The notes: generated by a model not told the origin, from the sequence alone. A stretch of DNA of 64,000 nt from Roseibium sp. (GCA_017643215.1 JAEPNV010000002.1:62001-126000), one strand, 5' to 3'. Counted from the first letter of the stretch, positions 1 to 7,883 are shown. Numbers and translations are program-made.

Positions 1-1
1 C

Positions 2-241
2 CCGAGCCTCCGAATTTCGATCCTGGACGTCGGCAAGAACGCGTGTTCGTGGATAGACGACGACAAAGGCGCCGATGGTCTCGCCACCTGCTGCGGCCAT
101 CCGGTCGATCCGGACTCAAGCTTCAAGTTCTGCCCTTATCACCGTGCGGTGGCCACTGACGGCGAGTTTTCCACCGCAAAGCCGGTTGAAGACGACGGCG
201 AGGACGACGTGCCTTCCGAGATCGAACAGGAGGCGGCATGA
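2..241 (+). CDS. GcrA-like cell-cycle regulator, C-terminal part (5' end outside window)
   Basis: The frame is open from the window edge to a TGA at 239-241 and gives the last 79 residues of a protein that starts upstream. It shows KNACSWI, then CCGHP, then FCPYHRAVA, an arrangement like the C-terminal module of GcrA, where a C-x-W element, a central Cys and a YC-x-x-H-x-x-VA element recur. GcrA is an alphaproteobacterial transcription factor that works with sigma-70 at methylated promoters; phage copies could redirect that programme. The N-terminal HTH cannot be seen. The gene overlaps the next by ATGA, with GGAGG just upstream, and ends in Ala-Ala. A GcrA-like N-terminus is encoded separately at 7883-8224. 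Confidence 0.6.
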   Translation, partial: PSLRISILDVGKNACSWIDDDKGADGLATCCGHPVDPDSSFKFCPYHRAVATDGEFSTAKPVEDDGEDDVPSEIEQEAA

Positions 242-612
242 CCTACGCACTCACTCGGCGGCAAAAGGACTGTCTCGAATTCATCGAAGAGTACTTCGAT
301 CAAGAAGGCGTCCCACCATCTTTCGATGAGATTTTGGTCGCATTGGGCCTGAGGTCAAAAAGCGGCGTGCACCGGATAGTTGCTGCGTTGGAAGAGCGTG
401 GCGCCATCGTCCGCATGCCCAAGTTGGCCCGGTCAACACTTCCCGTCAGTCGTATTGGAAATAGCGCGTTGGTTGGGGAGGTCCAGTTTCACACGGGACA
501 TCGGATTCCGATTGAGCCTTCGTTGATGACGCTGGTTCGCGCTCGCGCCAAGCAGATGAACATCCCGGCCCGAGAGCTTGTCAACACGGCGATCCGGGAG
601 GCGCTTGCATGA
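238..612 (+). CDS. LexA-type winged-helix DNA-binding protein without peptidase domain
   Basis: The 124-residue product begins with a LexA N-terminal-like winged helix (residues 1-65: LTRRQKDCLEFI, then VPPSFDEI, then SGVHRIVAALEERG). The LexA/S24 Ser-Lys protease domain is absent. Instead the C-terminus (residues 75-124) ends in a helical segment (IPARELVNTAIREALA) reminiscent of a ribbon-helix-helix. It is probably a phage DNA-binding regulator that cannot self-cleave. Its ATG overlaps the TGA of the GcrA-like gene, and its own stop overlaps the resolvase start, so it lies inside a translationally coupled operon. Confidence 0.7.
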   Translation: MTYALTRRQKDCLEFIEEYFDQEGVPPSFDEILVALGLRSKSGVHRIVAALEERGAIVRMPKLARSTLPVSRIGNSALVGEVQFHTGHRIPIEPSLMTLVRARAKQMNIPARELVNTAIREALA

Positions 613-968
613 CGCAATGCACACTTCGCCTTCCCACGCCCCCAAGCGTCAATGCCATGTACCGGAACCTGTCCGGCGTTGGCCGGGTCAAGACCACAAA
701 ATACAAGGATTGGGCACAAGAAGCGGGATGGATGCTGAATTCCCAGCGTCCGCACAAGTTCCCCGGTCCCGTATCGATTTCCTATGTGTTCGGCCCGAAG
801 ACCCATAGCCGCGCATGGGATCTGTCCAATCACCTGAAGGCGGTTGAGGATCTCTTAGTCACCCACTGCATCATTTCGGACGACAACAACACCATCATCA
901 CCGGTTTTTCAGTCGCGCAGTCGCCGGACGTGGAGGGTTTGCAACTCACCATCAAGGAGGCGGCATGA
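609..968 (+). CDS. rusA: RusA-like Holliday-junction resolvase
   Basis: The 119-residue protein is the usual RusA length. It has the family's signature: an N-terminal PPSVNAMYR, a central WDLSNHLKAVEDLL, and SDDNNTIITG carrying the paired aspartates that bind magnesium. RusA-type nucleases cut four-way junctions made during phage recombination and replication, which suits the replication genes downstream. Start and stop overlap the neighbouring genes by ATGA, and the C-terminus is KEAA. Confidence 0.85.
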   Translation: MTQCTLRLPTPPSVNAMYRNLSGVGRVKTTKYKDWAQEAGWMLNSQRPHKFPGPVSISYVFGPKTHSRAWDLSNHLKAVEDLLVTHCIISDDNNTIITGFSVAQSPDVEGLQLTIKEAA

Positions 969-1381
969 TGGATCGAAAAGACGTCCACCTCGACGAAATC
1001 ACCATTCCCGAAATTGAGATTACAGAGGGCTGGATTGCCCGGGATGTCGCGTCCGTTGAAGAGGCGATCGACGCCTATGCCTATCTGATGGCCTCTATCG
1101 CGGAGATTGAATACGAGCTTGAGCTAAATCAACTAGGCGTCGGCCGTTTTTCAGATCCGACATGGCCCGCTCGCGCCCGCCGCGCCCTCAAATACAAGAA
1201 AGCCGCTCTCAATTTAGTAAACAACACCAGAGGACGGCTAGAGCGAGAGCAAAAAAGAAAACTTCAGGAGAACCGGGACAGGGCCTTTCTGGATCACATC
1301 AAGGCGTCCCTTACAGATCGCGAATTCAACGCACTTGTCTCGTCTTTTCAATGGCCGCAAGAGCACGAGGACGCCGCATGA
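965..1381 (+). CDS. Phage protein of unknown function, helical and charged
   Basis: I do not recognise this 138-residue protein. It is acidic at the N-terminus (residues 1-30) and rich in Glu, Lys and Arg with predicted long helices at residues 75-115 (GRLEREQKRKLQENRD), so it may be a coiled-coil or adaptor protein. The ATG overlaps the RusA stop and is preceded by AAGGAGGCGGC, a strong ribosome-binding site. It ends EDAA, like several early proteins here. Confidence 0.7.
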   Translation: MMDRKDVHLDEITIPEIEITEGWIARDVASVEEAIDAYAYLMASIAEIEYELELNQLGVGRFSDPTWPARARRALKYKKAALNLVNNTRGRLEREQKRKLQENRDRAFLDHIKASLTDREFNALVSSFQWPQEHEDAA

Positions 1382-2163
1382 TCCGCGCCGCCCTTCTCTC
1401 CGCAAGCCTGCTTGCAACACCGGCGGGGGCTGCGCCCGTCAATTTCGATTGGAAGACCTACGATCCATCGAAAGAGGTTGCCGTTGAGCTTGTCCTTGCC
1501 GTCGACATCTCCCAATCCATGGACACCGAAGAACAGGAGGTTCAACGCGCCGGTTATGTTTCGGCCCTGACCTCTGCGGAGTTCCTTGAAGCGATCCGGC
1601 TTCAGCCGATCCCTCGCATTGCCGTTGCCTACATGGAATGGGGCGGCGTCGACCAGCAGTACGTCATTGCCGATTGGACGGTGATTGACGGCCAAGCAAG
1701 CGCGGCGGCGTTCGCGGCCCAGATCCAGGAGGCCCCGCAGCGGCAAGTTCAGCGGACCTCGATTTCCAGCGCCTTGGGCAAGGCTGCGGAGCTGATCAAC
1801 ACCAATCAGTATTCCGGTCTTCGCCGTGTGATCGACATATCCGGAGACGGCCCAAACAACCAAGGGCTGCCGGTCACGGACGTGCGTGATCTGGTTGCCG
1901 CGCAAGGCATCGCCATCAATGGCTTGCCGCTGATGATGAAATCCAGCGCCAACACCTGGCAGGCGATGCTCCACCTCGACGCGTATTTCGAGGATTGCGT
2001 CATCGGCGGGCCGGGGGCCTTCGCAATCCCCGTTCGCTCCAAGGACGCGTTTGCCGAAGCCATCCGGATGAAGCTGGTAATGGAGATCGCCGGGCGCGTG
2101 CCCGTGCCCAAGGTCGTGCGCGCCTCTGAGCGCAGGCCCATCCGCTGCGGAATGTATGATTGA
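1378..2163 (+). CDS. Secreted DUF1194 family vWA-domain protein
   Basis: Starting at the ATG that overlaps the previous stop gives 261 residues. There is a clear signal peptide (MIRAALLSASLLATPAGAAP), then a von Willebrand A-like domain with the metal-site motif DISQS (about residue 44) and a second conserved stretch RRVIDISGDGPNN. It matches the DUF1194 family of periplasmic or secreted alphaproteobacterial proteins with unknown role. An exported vWA protein is unexpected among phage replication genes. It may be a lysogenic-conversion gene or act on the envelope. The reading frame is also open upstream to 1162, but that part overlaps the previous gene and would bury the signal peptide. Confidence 0.8.
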   Translation: MIRAALLSASLLATPAGAAPVNFDWKTYDPSKEVAVELVLAVDISQSMDTEEQEVQRAGYVSALTSAEFLEAIRLQPIPRIAVAYMEWGGVDQQYVIADWTVIDGQASAAAFAAQIQEAPQRQVQRTSISSALGKAAELINTNQYSGLRRVIDISGDGPNNQGLPVTDVRDLVAAQGIAINGLPLMMKSSANTWQAMLHLDAYFEDCVIGGPGAFAIPVRSKDAFAEAIRMKLVMEIAGRVPVPKVVRASERRPIRCGMYD

Positions 2164-2172
2164 GGAGAGCCC

Positions 2173-2343
2173 GTGACCGAAACCCTCCTCCAAAAATCCA
2201 CTGAGCGCGTCCCCCATGTCTGCGGCTGCACGTCGGACATGGAGATCCTTGTCTCTGTCCTTGGCGGATTGGGGATTGGTGTCCTGATCGCCCTTGCCTG
2301 GGCTCGTCTCGCACGCGGCCACAACAGCGGCGGGGAGGGGTGA
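2173..2343 (+). CDS. Small single-pass membrane protein
   Basis: A GTG start at 2173, six bases or so after GAGGAGAG, opens a 56-residue frame ending one base before the methyltransferase ATG. It has a hydrophilic N-terminus with a CGC pair and one transmembrane stretch (EILVSVLGGLGIGVLIALAW). I do not recognise a family. Its position between the secreted vWA protein and the methyltransferase, with no intergenic space, supports it being real. Confidence 0.6.
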   Translation: MTETLLQKSTERVPHVCGCTSDMEILVSVLGGLGIGVLIALAWARLARGHNSGGEG

Positions 2344-3549
2344 ATGGCGGTGAACTTTCAAACCGTTCCCGACCAACCGGCACAGTGGCATGAGTGCGCC
2401 AACCTGTTTCCAATGATGGATTCGGAAGCATTTGACAGCCTTGTTGAGGATATAGCCGCCAATGGCGTTCGCGAGCCAATTGTTTTCCTAAACGGTTTTG
2501 TTCTGGATGGCCGCAACCGATACATGGCAGCTCGGCAGTGCGGAATCGCTTACCCCTATGTCGAATACGATGGCGACGATCCGCTTGGCTACGTCATTTC
2601 GCTGAACTTGAAGCGCCGCCACCTGAAAGAAAGTCAACGGGCCATGGTGGCCGCCAAGTTGGCGAACATGCAGCAGGGGGCAAGGACCGACTTAGAACCT
2701 TCTGCAAATTTGCAGGAAGTGAGCAGCGCTCAAGCTGCCGATATGCTCAACGTGTCGGAGCGCACCGTCAATGCGGCTAAATCCGTTCAACGCCAAGGCT
2801 CTCCAGAGCTTGTTGAAAAGGTTGAGCGGGGCAAGGTTTCTGTTTCCGCCGCTGCTGATGTCGCCACACTTCCCAAGCCCGAACAGGAAAATATTGTTGC
2901 CAGGGGCGAAAAGGAAATCCTTGAAGCCGCCAAGCGCATACGGGCCGAAAAGTCGGTTAAGCGGCGAGAGGAGCGTCTGGAAAAGATTGCCGAGATTTCC
3001 AAGGGCAATGAAGACTTAGACGTTTCCGCAAGATTTCCGGTGATCTATGCCGATCCGCCTTGGCGGTATGAGAATCCGCCGGTCGGCGGGTCGAATCGGT
3101 CGATTGAAAATCACTACCCGACAATGACGCTTGAAGAAATTTGCGCATTGCCGGTCAAGGATTTGGCGACCGATGACGCTATTCTATACATGTGGGCGAC
3201 GGCTCCAAAGCTGGCCGAGTGTTTCCAGGTTTTGGATGCGTGGGGCTTCGAATACCGGACCAACATGGTCTGGGACAAAGAAGTCATCGGCATGGGGTAT
3301 CACGCAAGGAACCAGCATGAAATCCTCCTGATTGCCAAACGTGGAGATTTACCGCCGCCTTTGGCAGGTACGCAGCCATCTTCCGTCTACCGCGAAAAGC
3401 GCGGCGATCATTCGGCCAAGCCTCATTACTACTATGAACTGATCGAGGGTTTTTACCCGCAACTTCCAAAGATTGAATTGTTCTGCCGCTCGCCCCGCGA
3501 CGGCTGGTCCGTATGGGGAAACCAGTCGGGGGACGGCGATGCTGCATGA
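2344..3549 (+). CDS. ParB-like domain / MT-A70 DNA adenine methyltransferase fusion
   Basis: The 401-residue protein has a ParB/Spo0J-type N-terminal domain (residues about 15-105, with ANGVREPIVFLNG and DGRNRYMAARQCG), a middle HTH-like region (about 110-200, QAADMLNVSERTVNAAK), and a C-terminal MT-A70 methyltransferase (about 225-395). The catalytic DPPW is in VIYADPPWRYENPP, and FCRSPRDGW closes the fold. MT-A70 enzymes make N6-methyladenine; phage versions usually modify phage DNA to resist restriction or to feed methylation-dependent regulators. The ParB part may target DNA. It ends DGDAA and overlaps the next gene. Confidence 0.88.
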   Translation: MAVNFQTVPDQPAQWHECANLFPMMDSEAFDSLVEDIAANGVREPIVFLNGFVLDGRNRYMAARQCGIAYPYVEYDGDDPLGYVISLNLKRRHLKESQRAMVAAKLANMQQGARTDLEPSANLQEVSSAQAADMLNVSERTVNAAKSVQRQGSPELVEKVERGKVSVSAAADVATLPKPEQENIVARGEKEILEAAKRIRAEKSVKRREERLEKIAEISKGNEDLDVSARFPVIYADPPWRYENPPVGGSNRSIENHYPTMTLEEICALPVKDLATDDAILYMWATAPKLAECFQVLDAWGFEYRTNMVWDKEVIGMGYHARNQHEILLIAKRGDLPPPLAGTQPSSVYREKRGDHSAKPHYYYELIEGFYPQLPKIELFCRSPRDGWSVWGNQSGDGDAA

Positions 3550-4069
3550 TTTCAAACAATCTCTGGCAAAGTCTCACGAGCAGGAATCCGCACCGTGGTG
3601 GCAAGAGGTTTATCAGGCCGCGTTCCCCGCATTCAAGACCATGCATTCCGTTCGGTGTGATGGATGGGCTCAACGGGGTGGAATTGACCGCGTTGTCTGC
3701 TTGTCGTCCGGCAAACAGGTTTTGGTTGATGAGAAGGTCAGATATTCGGTTTGGCCGGATATTGCCATTGAGCGGTGGTCTGACCGGGACAAGCGCACAC
3801 CGGGATGGGTCCAGAAGGACTTGGCATGCGATTATATTGCCTATGCTTTTGTGCCTACAAAGCGTTGTTATCTGCTTCCCTTTTTAAATCTTCGCGCCGC
3901 CTGGATCAACAATGGCCGCGACTGGATTAGACGCGCCGAGCAAGGCAAAGACGGCTTTAAAATCGTTATTGCGCCGAACAGCGGATACGACACCGAAAGC
4001 ATTGCTGTTCCGATAGAAATTCTCCTGACTGCTATTCAAGACTCCATGAAAGTGGAGTGGCGGTCATGA
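3539..4069 (+). CDS. Conserved phage protein, PD-(D/E)XK nuclease-like
   Basis: An ATG inside the methyltransferase end (3539) gives 176 residues beginning MLHDFKQSL. A stretch GGIDRVV, about ten residues, then VDEKVR resembles the D...(D/E)xK core of PD-(D/E)XK nucleases, followed by WPDIAIERW. The family occurs in several phages without a proven function. Coupling to a methyltransferase suggests DNA modification or processing, but this is inference. A longer frame from 3473 is possible but would overlap the methyltransferase by 77 bases. Confidence 0.65.
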   Translation: MLHDFKQSLAKSHEQESAPWWQEVYQAAFPAFKTMHSVRCDGWAQRGGIDRVVCLSSGKQVLVDEKVRYSVWPDIAIERWSDRDKRTPGWVQKDLACDYIAYAFVPTKRCYLLPFLNLRAAWINNGRDWIRRAEQGKDGFKIVIAPNSGYDTESIAVPIEILLTAIQDSMKVEWRS

Positions 4070-4245
4070 AACCAACCTTCGTCCGCGATCCGGTCGGTGG
4101 CGGCCTCCATTTCTATCACCTGTGCCACTGCGGGGCGTGGGGAATGTTTGGCCGGAACGTCTCTTTGTTGAGGGCTATTGACCAGAAGAACCCCGCCTTA
4201 GCGGGCGAATGGCGCTGTGCAGAGCACCTATGGGGGCGCGAGTGA
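4066..4245 (+). CDS. Small Cys/His-rich phage protein
   Basis: The start chosen (4066) overlaps the previous TGA by ATGA and gives 59 residues. It contains HLCHCGAWGMFG and, near the end, WRCAEHLW, so two Cys/His clusters could bind zinc. No family is recognised. Genes of this size between nuclease and replication proteins are common in phages. Confidence 0.55.
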   Translation: MKPTFVRDPVGGGLHFYHLCHCGAWGMFGRNVSLLRAIDQKNPALAGEWRCAEHLWGRE

Positions 4246-4439
4246 CGGCGAGCGCCATGAAGAATCCGATCCGCCCCCTGTCGCGCCGGATACGCCCCAT
4301 CGCCCCGATCAAGATCGGGTGGATCGAAATCCGCACGTTCCGGCCGGATTCCTCCTCGCCACCCGAAGGCCACATGGACCGCCCGGCGTTCATTTCCATT
4401 GCGCGCGTGGATGCGCTCACCCATCAGCCGAAGGCCTAG
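4242..4439 (+). CDS. Small basic phage protein of unknown function
   Basis: A GTG at 4242 overlaps the preceding TGA (GTGA) and opens a 65-residue frame; an ATG at 4257 would give 60 residues. The product is rich in Arg, Pro and Ile (IRPLSRRIRPIAPIKIGW) and has no recognisable domain. The stop lies one base before the next ATG, which fits the tightly packed operon. Confidence 0.45.
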   Translation: MTASAMKNPIRPLSRRIRPIAPIKIGWIEIRTFRPDSSSPPEGHMDRPAFISIARVDALTHQPKA

Positions 4440-4440
4440 A

Positions 4441-4951
4441 CATGCCAAGAATTAGGTCCATTCACCCCGAGATATTCACGGACAAGTCGTTTATGCAGCT
4501 TTCGGACGCGGCGCGGACGATGCTGTTCGGCCTGTGGTGTCATGCATGGGACGACGGGGTTTTCGAGTGGGAACCCGTCGAGCTTAAAGTGCGGGTGTTT
4601 CCGTACAACGCGGTCGATATTGAGGGGTTGCTTTCCGAACTTGCCCGCCTTGATGTGATCAAGGGTTTCGAAGTCGGACCCCGTAAATACGGTGCAGTTC
4701 GGAACTTCCGCAAGTTTCAGCGCCCCAAAAAACCGAACTCGTCCGGCGTATTGCCGCCTGAGTTCGGAACTTATGTCGGTTTAAAAGGGCCAAGTTCCGA
4801 ACCGCCGCCCAATGAACCCCCCGTTGGTGGGGAAAACTCTCCGCAGATGGAGGGGAGAGGAGGGGAAAGGAGAGGAGATTCCCCGGGACAAGGGGAACAA
4901 GACTCAGGGGTAGTTAGTTTCTCTGAGGCGCAGGGGAAGGGCAGGCCATGA
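4441..4951 (+). CDS. Replisome-organizer-like replication protein
   Basis: The ATG at 4441 gives 169 residues. The N-terminal 100 residues (MPRIRSIHPEIFTD, then LSDAARTMLFGLWCHAWDDG) look like the winged-helix domain of phage replisome organizers and DnaD-like proteins, with YGAVRNFRKFQRPKKPN following. The C-terminal 65 residues are low-complexity Gly, Glu and Pro, probably a disordered linker. It precedes the helicase and primase with an ATGA overlap, so it is likely the origin-recognition or loader component. No origin iterons are obvious inside the gene. Confidence 0.65.
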
Positions 4952-6417
4952 GGTCCGGGCTGCGCCCCCACCAGATCCGGGCACTCGATCTGCTCCGGGC
5001 AAGCCTGCGGTCCGGCAAGCGCCGTCCGGTGCTGCAATTGCCGACTGGCGCGGGCAAAACGGTTATTGGCTGCGCGGTGGTCTCCGGCGCTCTGGCCAAG
5101 GGCAACCGGGTCGGGTTCGTGGTTCCGGCGATCTCGCTGATCGACCAGACGGTGCGGGCGTTTCACCGGGAGGGGATCACGGATGTTGGTGTTGTCCAGG
5201 CCGACCACGAGCTGACAAATCCCCATGCGCCGGTTCAGGTCTGTTCGATCCAGACGCTTCAACGGCGGGCCTATCCGGGTGCTGACGTTGTGCTGGTTGA
5301 CGAGTGCCACAAGCTGTTCAAGGCCCAAACCGAGTGGATGGCCGACGAGCGCTGGCGGAAGGTGCCGTTCGTTGGCCTTTCCGCAACGCCGTGGACGTCA
5401 GGGCTTGGCAAGCACTACGACGATCTGCTTGTGGCAACGACCACACAAGAGCTGATCGACGCCGGTTACCTCAGCCCGTTCCGGGTGTTCGGGCCCGCCT
5501 CACCCGACCTGACCGGGGTCAAGACCGTGGCGGGCGACTACCACGAAGGCCAGCTTGCCGAGGCGATGGACAAGCCGGATCTGACGGCCGACATCGTGTC
5601 GACCTGGACGAGGCTTGGCGAGAACCGGCCGACACTGGTCTTCGCCGTCAACCGCGCCCATGCCCGGCATATCCAGGCGGATTATGAGCGCGCCGGGGTG
5701 CCGTGTGGCTACGTCGATGCGCATACGACAATCGAGGAACGGGAGGACATCCGCCAGCAATTCCACGACGGCCGGTTGAAGGTTGTGTCGTCGGTCGGGT
5801 GCCTGACGACGGGTGTGGATTGGGATGTCCGCTGCATCGTTTTGGCCCGGCCAACGCAATCGGACATGCTGTTCGTTCAGATGATCGGCCGCGGTCTTCG
5901 GACGGCAAGCGGCAAGGGTGATTGCCTCATCCTCGACCACAGCGACACGCACCAGCGGCTTGGGTTCGTGACGGATATCGGGCGGTCTAAGCTCTGCACC
6001 GGCAAGGAGAAAAAATCCTCTGGCGGGGCGCGGGAGAAGCGCCAGAAGCTTCCCTCGGTCTGCTCGTCCTGTTCGTTTATCAAGCCCGCCGGGGTTCACG
6101 AATGCCCGTCGTGCGGATTTGCGCCCAAACACATTGAAGGGGTCGCGGTTGCCGACGGGGAACTGACCCAGATCGGCGGCAAGACAGCGCAGGTGCCGAT
6201 TGAGGAAAAGCGCCGTTGGTATGCCGAGCTTCTTGGCTACCAGCAACTCCACAACAAGAACCCGAAATTCGCGGTGGCGAACTACAAAAACAAGTTCGGG
6301 GTCTGGCCGGACCGCAAGCACGACGTTGAGCCGCGCGAACCCTCACCGGAAGTTCTGAGCTACCTCAAGTCCCGGCAGATCGCATGGGCGAAGCGGCAAC
6401 AAAGGCAAGCGGCATGA
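4948..6417 (+). CDS. Superfamily 2 DEAD/DEAH-type DNA helicase
   Basis: The 489-residue protein shows LPTGAGKT (Walker A, about residue 31), VLVDECHKLF (Walker B, about 115), SATPW (motif III) and QMIGRGLRTASGKG (motif VI, about 312). A C-terminal zinc-ribbon-like Cys cluster follows (CSSC, then CPSCGF, about 371-391). Such SF2 helicases with a Zn tail are common in alphaproteobacterial podophage replication modules. It probably unwinds phage DNA together with the primase encoded immediately after it (ATGA overlap). The end is RQAA. Confidence 0.9.
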   Translation: MRSGLRPHQIRALDLLRASLRSGKRRPVLQLPTGAGKTVIGCAVVSGALAKGNRVGFVVPAISLIDQTVRAFHREGITDVGVVQADHELTNPHAPVQVCSIQTLQRRAYPGADVVLVDECHKLFKAQTEWMADERWRKVPFVGLSATPWTSGLGKHYDDLLVATTTQELIDAGYLSPFRVFGPASPDLTGVKTVAGDYHEGQLAEAMDKPDLTADIVSTWTRLGENRPTLVFAVNRAHARHIQADYERAGVPCGYVDAHTTIEEREDIRQQFHDGRLKVVSSVGCLTTGVDWDVRCIVLARPTQSDMLFVQMIGRGLRTASGKGDCLILDHSDTHQRLGFVTDIGRSKLCTGKEKKSSGGAREKRQKLPSVCSSCSFIKPAGVHECPSCGFAPKHIEGVAVADGELTQIGGKTAQVPIEEKRRWYAELLGYQQLHNKNPKFAVANYKNKFGVWPDRKHDVEPREPSPEVLSYLKSRQIAWAKRQQRQAA

Positions 6418-7358
6418 AATCGGTTCACGACATCTGCCGTCACCGCTGGACGGAGCTTTTGCCCCATGTCGGGATTGACCCGAAATACCTCACGGGCAAA
6501 CACACCCCATGCCCTGTATGCGGCGGCAAGGACCGCTTCCGGTATCTCAACACCAAAGGCAAGGGCGGGGCGATCTGTAACCAGTGCGGCGGGTTTAATC
6601 CGGTTGATCTCGTCATGCAGGTCACCGGCCGGGATTTTCAGGAAGCGGCGCGGGAACTTGAAAAGCTGGCCGGGTCTGTCGAGCCGGAAAAGCCGCGCAA
6701 GGCCCGGGACAACGCCAAGTGCAGGGAGGCGTCTTCCGCGCTCTGGAAGGGCTCTGAGGCGCTGACCGGCGATGATCCGGTGTCGAGGTACCTGGAGGCC
6801 AGAGGCATCGACTGGCGGCTTGCGGATGGCGATATCCGCTATCATCCGTCCTGCTCCTATCACGTCGACGGAAATCAGTACCGGCGCCTTCCGGCGATGG
6901 TGGCCAAGATATCGGATCGCGAGGGTAAGGGCGTGTCCGTCCACCGGACCTTCCTGACCATGGACGGGCGGAAGGCGGATGTCGAAAAGCCCAAGCAGAT
7001 GATGCCCGGCGGATTGCCCAAGGGTGTTTCCTGCAGAACGATGCAGCTTCGTGGTGACACCATCGGCATTGCGGAAGGGATAGAGACCGCGCTGTCGGCC
7101 GCAGTCCTGCACCGGGTCAGATGTTGGGCCACCCTCAACTCCTCGCAGATGGTCAAATGGGAGCCGCCCGAAGGTGTGAAGCGCGTGATCATATTTGGCG
7201 ATTGTGATCTGACTTTTACCGGTCAGGCCGCCGCCTATTCGATCGCGCAGATTTTGAAAGTCCGTCACAAGATCGATGTCGAGGTCAAGCTGCCCCATGC
7301 GTTCGGGGCGGACTGGAACGACGTCTTGAAAGACCAGCAACAAAGGAACGCGGCATGA
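6414..7358 (+). CDS. Zinc-ribbon / Toprim DNA primase
   Basis: Starting at the ATG that overlaps the helicase stop gives 314 residues. A zinc-ribbon near the N-terminus (CPVCGGKDRF, then CNQCGG) is that of phage T7- and P4-type primases. The C-terminal half has a Toprim fold with AEGIETALSA (catalytic Glu) and IFGDCD (the DxD pair). It synthesises RNA primers for phage replication. No helicase domain is fused, which explains the separate SF2 helicase next to it. It ends QRNAA and overlaps the micro-ORF that follows. Confidence 0.88.
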   Translation: MKSVHDICRHRWTELLPHVGIDPKYLTGKHTPCPVCGGKDRFRYLNTKGKGGAICNQCGGFNPVDLVMQVTGRDFQEAARELEKLAGSVEPEKPRKARDNAKCREASSALWKGSEALTGDDPVSRYLEARGIDWRLADGDIRYHPSCSYHVDGNQYRRLPAMVAKISDREGKGVSVHRTFLTMDGRKADVEKPKQMMPGGLPKGVSCRTMQLRGDTIGIAEGIETALSAAVLHRVRCWATLNSSQMVKWEPPEGVKRVIIFGDCDLTFTGQAAAYSIAQILKVRHKIDVEVKLPHAFGADWNDVLKDQQQRNAA

Positions 7359-7426
7359 GCGGCTACGGAGCCCCACAGGGCGGGCCTATGGACGATGAAA
7401 TCCCGTTCGGACCGGAGGTGAGGTGA
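7355..7426 (+). CDS. Micro-ORF (23 residues) with an SSB-tail-like motif
   Basis: The ATG overlaps the primase stop (ATGA), preceded by AAAGGAACGCGGC, and the stop overlaps the next ATG (TGATG). The peptide is Gly-rich and then reads MDDEIPFGPEV, close to the acidic C-terminal tail of bacterial SSB (DDDIPF), which docks primase, helicases and recombination proteins. Here five residues follow the Phe, whereas in SSB the Phe is C-terminal. It may be an interaction peptide, or a remnant of an SSB gene. Function is inference. Confidence 0.45.
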   Translation: MSGYGAPQGGPMDDEIPFGPEVR

Positions 7427-7656
7427 TGGCGACATACATGTTTATCCTCCGTATCAACGGAGCGGAATTCTCCTCAGAAGGGCACAAAACCTTGCTTGAC
7501 GCAAAGGTCAGTTGCTATCGGATGGCCTTTGAATACAGGGCGTGGCGGCCTGCAAAGCTGCGCGAAGCTTGGTGGCAGTTCTGGCGTCCAGCCGAACACA
7601 ACGTCATTGAGAAAATCATTCTCTCTGAGGCGGAAAGCGAGGGTGCGAAATGCTGA
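7426..7656 (+). CDS. Small phage protein of unknown function
   Basis: The ATG at 7426 shares its A with the previous stop. The 76-residue product begins MATYMFILRINGAEF and has a Trp-rich middle (EYRAWRPAKLREAWWQFW). No family is recognised. A GTG one codon earlier is an alternative start. It overlaps the next gene by seven bases. Confidence 0.6.
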   Translation: MATYMFILRINGAEFSSEGHKTLLDAKVSCYRMAFEYRAWRPAKLREAWWQFWRPAEHNVIEKIILSEAESEGAKC

Positions 7657-7883
7657 CCACAGATCCGTTCTGGCGCGATATCTCAGAACTCACCAACGAG
7701 CATATGTGGGAGCAGTCGAACCACCTCCTGTTCGGGAACAGTTGCAACGGCCCTCACAAGCCGTCCTGCGAGGAGATGGGGGAGCGATACCGGTTGAACC
7801 CCGACATGGTGAAACAGGAAGGCGTTTGGACGCATTTCGCGGTCGTTCCGAAGGTGCCTATTGAAGAAGGAGAAGTCAGATAA
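7650..7883 (+). CDS. Small phage protein of unknown function
   Basis: The 77-residue product (MLTTDPFWRDISELT at the start) contains NSCNGPHKPSCEEMG but no recognised domain. It overlaps its upstream neighbour by seven bases and shares the last A of its TAA with the next ATG, so it is part of the coupled early operon. The SD GAAGGAGAAG at its 3' end serves the following gene. Confidence 0.6.
   Translation: MLTTDPFWRDISELTNEHMWEQSNHLLFGNSCNGPHKPSCEEMGERYRLNPDMVKQEGVWTHFAVVPKVPIEEGEVR

Noticed and set aside
1162-1377. Upstream extension of the DUF1194 gene
   Set aside because: It overlaps the previous gene completely and would place the signal peptide in the middle of the protein.
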